From Ciona savignyi (Eukaryota > Chordata > Ascidiacea > Phlebobranchia > Cionidae): a stretch of DNA of 64,000 bases. Made by a program: the position numbers and the translations under genes. Numbering within the stretch: the stretch's first letter is position 1; each line of letters opens with the position of its first letter. Shown here piece after piece: positions 55,835 through 64,000 of this stretch. The notes beneath the pieces are model-generated. The model saw only the letters and a program-made list of their open reading frames with translations. It was not told the origin of the DNA and did not search any database. The stretch covers positions 56,688 to 120,687 of the forward strand of contig CH003227.1 of assembly GCA_000149265.1 (NCBI GenBank), written 5' to 3'.

Positions 55835-57348
55835 TTACAGTAAGGCAATCATTACTTGAAAATTTAGGTCAGATCTAATATACAATCCAACCCCACCACC
55901 CCTGCTCTTTAACCGACTGTAACTGAGAAATACATAACCAGGAAGGGAAGAATAATGACCAGTTTGGTTTGCAACTATCCAAGTTTCCGTAATAGCAATT
56001 ACCTCTGGTTTAAATGTGACAGAAGAAACCAGTGCTTCCAGTTTATTAAAATTATTTGGATTTGTCAATGATCTAATATTTAGACTTAAGGTAAAAAAAC
56101 CTTGGTGGTTTGTAAATAAATGTGATTTACATTCTTCAGAGGTAATATACAGCTCCGGGCACCTAACATAAGTCACCTTCATCCCCATCATTTAATATGT
56201 CATAATCTAAATCATTAAAAAATAAATTTAGCTTATTTGGGTCCAAATTTCTATAAGAAGAGGTGGAAGTAAGTAAAAAAGAAAGTTCAGTGTCAGAAAT
56301 CGTTGAGAATGGGAGACAGTGTTCAAAAGAGCAGTGGTCCTAAAGCCAATTTGAGATGGATGGTGGGGCTAATTGCTTTTTAATATTATTTACTGATATA
56401 TGTGAGTAATTGGAGACATCGGTTAGACATTTATAATGATAATTAAACCTACAATTGTCACACTTAATAAAATTTTGATTTATTCGGATGAGCTTGCTGC
56501 AGCTCTGACAAAAATATCTTTTGGGGGTTGACATAGAATGGGTAAGGTAACTGGCCAAATGCTATGTACAAACTAATTTGCACAAGGTACCAATAGGGTT
56601 GGGATATTTGTCAGTATACTATAGTATTAATACCTAGGTGGAAGAGGAATTGCAAGCAAAAAGGGCAGTAATGTCAGATAGTCTGTTAATAACTTGCCTT
56701 TTGTTGTTGACCATTGCGTTTATGACTCCGTTGATGGTCCACACCATTCGAAAGTCAAAGGCCTCTTTGGCTTTCTCCATAATGCGGAGTCGTCTCGCTG
56801 TCAGTGACTCCGTGTTTGCCATCTTCGTTCCTTTAGATGTCGTTTGGCTCCGAAGATTTGGTTTCGAACGATTCTGTGGACAAACTTCACGATGATCGGA
56901 GTCCGTCCATTCTTCGTTGGCAGCACGTGTGCAAATGTCAATCTGAGCTGGGTAGACAGGAAAGGGCAGAGGAAGCTTGTTAAAAATTGCTAATACGTAA
57001 CCTAAAAATCTATGATCTTTCGGGATGTCCTGGCACCCATGTAGTACTAGGCAGTTTCTCCGTCCGTACTGCTCCAGGTCGTCTATTCGCTCATCCGTTC
57101 TTTAAAGCATGGCCCTTAGCTCTTTCATGGACGCCTTAAGACCGTTCAAGGAAGATCTTATCTCAGCAACCTCCCTTGCGGTGATGGTTGAATCTGAAAC
57201 AGAAGTGGGCATTATCGGGGTTTTTATTAAGCTTAGCTTCTATTATCTCTTGCTTGCCTTGTATGTTTTTCATTACCTCTTCCATTGCAGCTAGTTTTCC
57301 CAACATAGTTGCTTTCATTTCTTTTTTTGAATTAGGTACCGTACACAA
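55835..57348 (-). pseudogene. CR1/L2-like LINE fragment, ORF1 and start of ORF2
   Basis: On minus, ORF1 (57348-56634) has MEEVMKNIQGKQEIIEAKL, STITAREVAEIRSSLNGLK, a stop in AML*RTDERIDD, DDLEQYGRRNCLVLHG, TKMANTESLTARRLRIMEKA and FRMVWTINGVI: the coiled coil plus RRM-like/C-terminal pattern of LINE ORF1. ORF2 begins with a PHD-like finger (YFCQSCSKLIRINQ, FIKCDNCRFNYHYKC), then LPFSTISDTELSFLLTS. After a frameshift near 56165 comes the endonuclease start SLNIRSLTNPNNFNKLEAL, VIAITETWI and GGGVGLYIRSDL. It then stops. This LINE differs from the CCHC-type LINEs elsewhere in the window. Confidence 0.7.
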
Positions 57349-58759
57349 TAATATTCAAGTTAAGCCAAGTTATAAAAGTCCTTACTCTAGCAGCATCAAC
57401 CTTATTCAAATAGAATGCTAGAAATGAATATTAATGTCCAATGTGTTAATAAGCATGTATTGATTTTTGATTTTATTTCCAGAGTCTAGTGGTGGTGGAA
57501 AGGTGGGGAATACTTACGGAAGTGAGACAGTTATATTGTCTTTGTGTGTCTATAATCTGTTTGCAAGTATTTTTTTCACAACTAGATGGTTTCTTAAAAT
57601 CAACTCATTTAGGTAAACCATTTACTGTAAAGTTCTGCTGTTTTTTGTAGGATATTTTTTTTTTGCTGACATGCATTGGCTGTAGAAAAAAGAAAAAATA
57701 GTTTTTAGACTATGTCTTAGATATTATAAATTTGATAAGTTGTTTCTAACAACAAGATAGTATAGCTACTACAATATTCACTAAACGCTTTCTGTACACG
57801 CTCTCATGTATACCAAAGTGTTTTCACAATTTAATTTATACAAATAATAATAAAAATGTTGTTACAGTACAATATATTGGATTTTGTTAGCTTAACAGGT
57901 GATTACCTCCACACATAGCCTACTACGAATAAGGTGAACATGTCATGCCGATTACAGCAATACTGGTATGTCTATTTTAAGATTGTTTACTCACAGTATT
58001 TATCGTTAAATATGTCCTGAACTTCTTTCTGCAGATCCTTTACATTTTTAAAAGTTTTTGAACCTCTAAATAAACTTGATGGATAAGCAATTCTTAATTT
58101 TATAAGCTACGGTAATGCACTGGTTAATAAAAAAACATGGGAACTGTTCAAACTCAGCATGGTTTATCTATTTGTAACTTACATGCTTTAAGCACACTTT
58201 CTGCCATATTGATTTTGAACCAAAGGTGCAAAATCCTTTATTACATAAAATTTTGAAAAACATACAACTTGTAGGTAATTTGTGACGAAACTTCTATACA
58301 CTTACTCTCTCAAAAGGTTTTAAGTTACTGGTCTATTATCGTGTATTCTGTTAGCTACTTTTAAAAGACTGACCAACATATCTACAAACCTTGAAGACTG
58401 TACAAAACAAATTGTCGTTGAATGTTGGAGTTCATATTAAAAAAATCCTTTCCTAATTCTGAACCAAATGTAATATAATGTTCCTGGTAAACTGACAAAC
58501 CAGCAGAAAGCACGCCTAACCTTTCCAATATCCGACACTGCAAAAAAACATTTATATTACGGTTCGTAGGACAAATTAATATGACAATACATGGTATATA
58601 ACAGGAGTGGGCTGTAGCGACCTCCCGTCATCTATTTTACATAATGTGTGACGTCATTACGCATTGCCTTTTTCATGTGCTTTTTGTGCCCGTCGCTTTG
58701 GGTTTGTGTAACGAGTTTCTTTTCCTATGACGTTACTGCAAATATAGAAGCTGCCGCTT
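57349..58759. other. No gene recognised
   Basis: AT-rich unique-looking sequence without convincing exons or repeats. Confidence 0.4.
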
Positions 58760-59748
58760 CAGGGCAACCTTTTTCTGCCTGGGTGCCAAAATCGGCTAAA
58801 GAAAAAATCCTTCCGCGTGCCCACTAGTTCGTGAGAACATATTTCTGTTTTTGAATGTTTACTCCTACTATTATAGGAGTTTTGTACTTTTGAATTGCAC
58901 TAATGTGACATCAAATAGCTTCTTGTGATGTCATAAATGCCTATAGCCTGTAAGCTTTCATGACAAATTGTTTGTTAGGTTGATTGAAAGAAAAGTTGCG
59001 TAAAAACTTAATTTTACATAAAAAAAATTTTTTTGAAAGGTGCTTAGAGCGGTCCCAGAAAATTGTCTCGCGGTCCCCAAAAGACTGCGGACCCCAGTTT
59101 AAGAACCGCTGTTTTACAGTAATGACTTTTAATTTTTATCTTTACTGCAAAATAAGCAAGCGCTGTACTATTACTGATAGAGCAAACCTTAGGCAGGTGA
59201 AAATGTGTGTTTAACGATGAATTTTTACTCTCATTAACGCAATTTGATAAACGTAACGATGAGCTTATGTGAAGTAAATTACCGGTCTTTTTTTACTTGC
59301 CGAAATATGCATTTATGACCTTTACCGATACCGAATGACCTTATCGTACATCATGGTTAGCCTTATAACACTTTGTATCTCAAATTGCTAACAAAAGTAA
59401 ATTAGGATGCTAAGGGTAACTGATTTTAACTACATCTGGTTGTCTGCACAAACGTACAAATTTCTCTCACGTCCGATCCTTCGTCTGTGGCAGCAGGTTG
59501 CGAAATTTGCAAGCGGATTGTTGTACTCTTTGGTGTTTGTTGAGTAACAATAACACGGTAATAAATAATCAAATCTTTACAACTTACGGTAATAAACATT
59601 TTATGCACGTGGCCAAAGCTCAAAGAATACAACAACTTTTAAGTTATCATCTTTAAGAGAAAGAAATCTAATTTTCTTGAACTAGCGTGCCAGAAATACG
59701 AACACGCGTGCCAAGTTGGGCACGCGTGCCAGGGGTTGCCCATGCCTG
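58760..59748. mobile_element. Non-autonomous hAT, inverted copy, with another hAT end inside
   Basis: The right end cacgcgtgccaggggttgcc then catgcctg mirrors the left end of 13634-14586. The left end, cagggcaacctttttctgcc, has lost about four bases of the terminal repeat. The interior aligns inversely with the first copy except for about 58850-59113, which ends in agactgcggaccccagttta then agaaccgctg. That is a Charlie-like hAT terminus, so a second element inserted here. Confidence 0.7.
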
Positions 59749-59855
59749 GTATATAATGCCAATATGGAATAAAAATAAATATGTATACTGGTATGTATTC
59801 ATTAAATTCAAACATATTTTACTAATATGAACATCGCAATTCACAGAATATTAAT

Positions 59856-60481
59856 CTATATGGCCTGTAATTGTTGTGTTCTCTGCGCGAAAGAGTGCGT
59901 GTATATAATATAAATGTTCTGCAAGTTTAGGTTGGGAAAAAGGTTTTTATCGGCATATCTACTACTCAAAAAAGATTTGTTTACCGGCTGTGGACAATAA
60001 TAAACAACTGTCACATCGACTATTGTCTCATAAATCGTAAAAAGTGGTTAAACTTACTGTTTCTTCCAGCTGATTAAGACATTTGCGTTTCCATTGAGCT
60101 TTTTGCTTCTCAGTTAAACAATCTAAATCTTCAACTCTTAATTTTTTAGCTTTAAATTGCCACTCTTCCTTTACCGACTGAGGTAGCTGCCTCCATTGTT
60201 TCCCATACTCGGCTATTGCTATACAAACAAATAAATGTTTAACTTGCACTTATGATAAAAGTATTTGGATACAATATAAAATGAATCTGAAAGTTTCGCA
60301 GATTGCAGTTTCGTCCATGAAGTAACCTCGCAGCAATAATTTTCGGTTTTAACAATGATCAACAAATATAAATTAATATAATACCAAAGCAGTACTTACA
60401 TATGCCCTTTAAACTTGCGCAGAACAAATTGTATCCATTGGTTTTTTTAATTACAGACATTTCTTTTTCGGTTAGTTTCAT
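59856..60481 (-). CDS. HMG-box protein, three exons, about 124 aa
   Basis: HMG boxes bind and bend DNA in the nucleus. Exon 1 (60481-60400): MKLTEKEMSVIKKTNGYNLF, CASLKGI, donor |gtaagt. Exon 2 (60218-60058) after ttgtatag: AEYGKQWRQLPQSVKEEW, FKAKKLRVEDLD and KRKCLNQLEET, donor |gtaagt. Exon 3 (59987-59856) after tattgtccacag: PVNKSFLSSRYADKNLFPN to a stop. Lengths 82, 161 and 132 join in phase. Y-N-L-F, the W in GKQW, and EEW ... AK match the box. It is a good host-gene candidate because it has no stop or frameshift, although transposon-derived HMG proteins exist. The third exon is less certain. Confidence 0.6.
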
Positions 60482-60559
60482 AATATTCAGTATCTTTAAG
60501 AAATACACACTAACAAACCACAAGACAGAAAATACTTGTACCACCACACCACCCACAAA

Positions 60560-60890
60560 GCAATACAGGGCTCATGGCAATCGCCACCCAGGCAACCACA
60601 ACCCAAGCAACCACCCTAAGCAACCAACACCCGAGCAACCACCACCCAGGCAACTACCAGCCTAAGCATCCACCCTAGCAAACACCACCCAAGCAACCAC
60701 CACCCGAGCAACCACCACCCGCCCAACCATCACCCCAAGCAACCACCCGAGCAACAACTATTCCAAGCAACGACCAGCCAAGCAAACACCACCCGAGCAA
60801 CCACCACCCGGGCAACCACCACCCATGCAATCACCACCCAGGCAACCACCACCTAAGCAATCACCACCCAGGCAACCACCAAATTTTGAT
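60560..60890. repeat. caaccaccaccc(a/g)(a/g)g minisatellite
   Basis: About 20 copies of a 15-17 bp unit such as aagcaaccaccacccgagca, degenerate, C/A-rich on the plus strand. The frames in it are not genes. Confidence 0.9.
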
Positions 60891-61493
60891 GTTTTACCAA
60901 ATAGAATGACTGGATTTTACCCCATTTATACCTGGTTCTTAGTTGTCGGAGTCGATTTTTCGTTATTATACATGGGAACGGGTGTATTGTAACTATTTTA
61001 AGTTGGGGCGATGGAAATTTTGCTTCAACGCCCATAATGGTTCCAGCTGGCCCAGAAAATTTATTATCCGCATCATTGATTTCGTCTATTATATTTTTCA
61101 GATTTGGGGATTCCCCATCTTCCAAGACTTTAAGCATCAAGAGAAATTCCCGACTCTTTTAAGTTCTCCTTAATTACACCTTCTACTGATGGCGCAAGAT
61201 GACGCAGTGCTGCTCCTTCGGAAAATATTTTCATGAAACTTGATATGCTGTACGGTCGTGTGGCCAAATGGTTAACGCGACCGATACGTATACCGACTCT
61301 TATAAACAAAAAACGGTCCTAGTAACGATCCCATCATGGCTCGAAACTTTGCTCGGTAAAAAAAAAAAAAAAAAAAAAAACTTGATATGCTAATAAGCTC
61401 CACATTGCAAGTTAATTTTATCAGAACAGATCGTGACATAATAGTATCCTGTTCGGGAAATGGTTCCATTTCCTTTCTTCGAGTTATATTCAA
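60853..61493 (-). pseudogene. LINE ORF1 N-terminus split by a SINE
   Basis: Before the SINE: SVLIKLTCNVELISISSF. After it: FMKIFSEGAALRHLAPS and VEGVI, then DADNKFSGPAG and YKWGKIQ. These match the start of the ORF1 at 51774-53153 (SVSSFMELFADGAPMADMS, NQNWGKI). The frame runs out in the minisatellite at about 60890. Confidence 0.75.
61250..61380 (+). mobile_element. tRNA-derived SINE with poly(A) and target duplication
   Basis: A tRNA-like start (gtgtggccaaatggttaacg, A box) and a later ggctcgaaact-type B box precede a run of 23 A's (61358-61380). The flanks aaacttgatatgct (61236-61249) and cttgatatgct (61381-61391, plus preceding A's) are identical, a 11-14 bp target-site duplication. This is a SINE family different from the accgactagctagc one, mobilised by a poly(A)-recognising LINE. 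The boxes lie farther apart than in a plain tRNA. Confidence 0.8.
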
Positions 61494-61559
61494 ATTGATG
61501 AGATGTTAATGAGTATTAAATGTGTGATATCTTTATCTTTTGCATATTGTATTAATTAG

Positions 61560-63100
61560 TTCGGGGTCGTTTTATATTATCTGCGTTTTGTTGGTGTTAA
61601 TTTTTTGTCCGGATACTCTTTCATATTCTTTTAGTTTGTTCATTGATATTTTTAAATATTCTTTGATTTTTTTGTATTTGGCGGTTAAAACACATTAAAA
61701 TTGCGAAAAACACGATAATTCGGAAGCAAAAGTTTTTTTTTTGACATGGGGTTACATGGGGGAGAATGCTTGCAAATGTTAGATACCTACGATTTTCTGC
61801 GTGCGCTCTTTTTATCGATAGTGCTTTTATTTCCTTGGTTATCATCGTTTTCCCTTTATCCCACCACATATGCGCGTCTTTGTAACGTGGTTTTTCTCGT
61901 CGCCACATTTCCCAGTGGACTTGTAGGTGCTCGATAATATCGCTGTGGTCCAGGACGGCGTTATTAATCTTGTAGAGGGGTTCGCCCCACCGGTTATTAT
62001 TATACGTATTGAGAGATATTATAGGACAATTATTATGATCAGAGAAATTATTGGGTTTATGACGACTAAGGTTTTTGATTAGTTGTTTCTATATTTGTGT
62101 ATATGCGGTCAATTCGCGATGCCGCTGTATTTGAAATTCTAGTAAATTCTATTGTTTTACCGTGCGCATTTCTGAACGCGTCGCAGAGATTGTTTTCTTC
62201 TAGTAGCAGTTTTAACGCCTCCCCATCTTGTTTTAGGTACTTATTAAATTCGTATTTGACATCGATTTTGTCCATGACCATATTGAAGTCGCCTAACATT
62301 AGTTCAAAACTAGAGTCGCTTTGATTGACGTAATGTTTAATCTCAGCTATCTGTTGAACACGTTCTGTCATTTGTTCCTGTCGCGCGCCAGACGTCAAAT
62401 ATACGTTGTATATTTCGAATGTTTTATTTTTATTTGTTAGTATTAGTTGCTGCACTCTATATTTGCATATTATTTTATGCGCTATTTTATACGTTGTCAT
62501 GATCGCGTTTTTGATAATTATCGCAGTTCCGTGGCGAAAGCCGCGATTGGGTGCCGTTTTTGCGTTGACTAAGATTTCCGCGCCATATCGGTATTTTGCG
62601 TTATGCGTATTTTCCAAATTAATTGTGTGAGTTTCCTGTATGCAAAGAATATCAATTTTGTTATAATCCATATAAAGCATGATGCTAGGCAACTTTGTGA
62701 TAAATCCTTTTGAGTTTATTGTTCCAATTTTAAGTGCCTGCATCATGTTTATATGGGCGATAACGGGATTTTAACGGGTTGATAGGTTATGGGGGTTATT
62801 GTGTTTTACACGATGAGTTTTAAATGCTGCGTGTGTATTCGCTGTTGCGTGTTTTAGTTGTTTGATGAAGTTGAAGATTGTCGGATTCTTTTTGGTGAGG
62901 GATGGGGTGCGAATATTTTTTTGATGTTTTCTATATTTGGTTGGTGTTGAGGTTACGTTTTCCGGTGTTTTGTAAACAGATTCAGCAAGGGAGGCTTTTC
63001 TGCTCACGACATATGCTTCGTGCATAATTTCAATCTCTTGGAGAGTTGTATTGAGTGAGGTACTGGGTTCGGATGACGTTTCGCTTTGGTTTTTGGTCAA
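61560..63100 (-). pseudogene. L1/Tx1-like LINE with internal deletion
   Basis: Order on minus: ORF1 C-terminus (63100-62771, SLAESVYKTPENVTSTP); ORF2 endonuclease (62746-62066, IGTINSKGFITKLPSIM, DILCIQETHTI, LMLGDFNMVMDKID, SRIDRIYTNI); linker (61908-61750, MWWDKGKTMITKEIKAL, AHAENRRYL); a jump; then RT fragment SMNKLKEYERVSGQKINTNK at about 61640-61580. The main RT core is deleted. An insert around 61680-61745 lies at the junction. It belongs to the same family as 49340-53160. Confidence 0.75.
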
Positions 63101-63269
63101 ATTGGGTTCTTTATTTTCTGTTTTTGATTTTCTTGGTTTTGTTTTCCGGGTGCGTTGTTTTTTCGGCTTACACTTAGGCCGGAAACATCTAAAACGAGGT
63201 ATAAAAAGGGAAAGGTGGTAAACCGTTGACTAAAACAAAGATTCGGGCATTAGTGGTATTACTATAAAA

Positions 63270-63970
63270 TCTTATTTTTAGGGAATTTCCCTAGATATTT
63301 TTATTTATTTTTTCTAATTGTTAAATTAGTAGGTAATGCACCTACATTCCACCATATCTGAATCGGATTTGAGAAGTCGTTCAAACGCTATCCTATGACA
63401 CAAAAAACTATTTTTTTGAGAAAAAAATACCGTTTTGGTTATTAACGTCTCCGGGTATTCCCTTAGGTTTATCACCCAAAATTTTGGTTTCCACATATCT
63501 AGACCATGTTGTCTAAAAAAATGTTAAATTTTTATTTCGATTCCAATATACCTTTTGGTAGATGTCGGGTCGTATGGTATGTCTGTCACAATCATGATTT
63601 GAAAACAAAATCTAATTTTTTAGGGTATTTCCTTAGGTAATTTTTTTATTTATTTTAAGTGTGGAATCATTGCCTAATGCACTTACATTCCACCAAATCT
63701 TATTCAAATTGTAGCAGCCGTTTAAGCGCTATGCCACAAAAACCTAATATTTTCATAAAAAATACCGTTTTGGTTTTTAACCTCCCAGGGGAATTCCCCT
63801 TGATTTATCACCCACAATTTTGGCTTTTGCATATCTAGACCATCTTATCTAACAAATGGCTAAGTTTTATTACGATTCCATTATTCCTTCTGGTAGATGG
63901 CGGGGCGACATGGCATCCCTGTCACAATCATAACTTCAGAACAAAATCTAATTTTTAGGGTATTTCCCTA
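63270..63970. repeat. Tandem duplication of a ~345-bp unit
   Basis: Two units share gaatttccctagatattttt / gggtatttccttaggtaatt, taatgcac(c/t)tacattccacc, aaaaataccgttttggtt and atatctagaccatcttatc at ~345-bp spacing. There are many point differences and no gene. Confidence 0.8.
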
Positions 63971-63973
63971 GGT

Positions 63974-64000
63974 CAGCGGTTCCCAAACTTTTTTGTTTGC
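63974..64000 (+). mobile_element. Left end of a hAT element, cut by window edge
   Basis: cagcggttcccaaactttt at the window border is a typical hAT terminal repeat. The body lies beyond the window. Confidence 0.6.

Overview
The window is AT-rich animal DNA made almost entirely of transposable elements, their remains and satellite-like repeats. I infer a tunicate, most likely Ciona-like. The reasons are spliced, intron-bearing genes, a recurrent tRNA-derived SINE whose body contains the 'accgactagctagcgacc' core that I associate with ascidian genomes, and a mix of R2-like, L1/Tx1-like, BEL/Pao, Kolobok, P, Harbinger, EnSpm and hAT elements. This identification comes from pattern recognition, not from a search.

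Layout. 1-1236: tandem ~575-bp units, each carrying a U1 snRNA gene on the minus strand. One copy is complete, one has a diverged 3' half and one has lost its 5' end. 1237-1590: 23-bp minisatellite. 1912-4341: hAT (TTF/ZMYM1-like) transposase gene. It ends where an L1/Tx1-like LINE begins (8053 down to 4342, minus), and that LINE is split by a 2.4-kb Harbinger-like element carrying a MADF gene. 8196-13455: SINE, a 1.9-kb ~25-bp minisatellite, more SINEs and a ~190-bp satellite. 13634-20500: non-autonomous hAT, SINEs and a few isolated candidate exons. 21515-23852: Kolobok-like element with ~570-bp inverted repeats, a broken THAP gene and a convergent P2RX7_C-like gene. 24890-28980: repeats, a MITE, an internally deleted P-like element and two unknown ORFs. 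28990-34200: GC-rich remains of R2-like (restriction-like-endonuclease) LINEs in both orientations. 34845-39460: LINE ORF1 fragment, a possible LTR, and a BEL/Pao gag-protease remnant fused to LINE sequence. 40324-42860: spliced hAT-like transposase pseudogene. 44427-48740: EnSpm/CACTA-like element with an intact 694-aa ORF, a second gene, subterminal repeats and an Ulp1-like protease exon. 49340-53160: nearly full-length LINE interrupted by a 100-N assembly gap. 54700-57350: dispersed repeat and a CR1/L2-like LINE. 58760-59748: inverted copy of the non-autonomous hAT. 59856-60481: three-exon HMG-box gene. 60560-63100: minisatellite and LINE fragments, one split by a SINE with clear target duplication. 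63270-64000: 345-bp tandem repeat and the start of another hAT.

No operon-like or conserved host pathway is visible. The best host-gene candidates are the U1 snRNA array, the small HMG-box gene (all three exons in phase) and a two-exon 3' gene end at 16878-17227. Most elements are broken. The best preserved are the EnSpm-like ORF and the LINE ORF1/endonuclease at 50806-53153.
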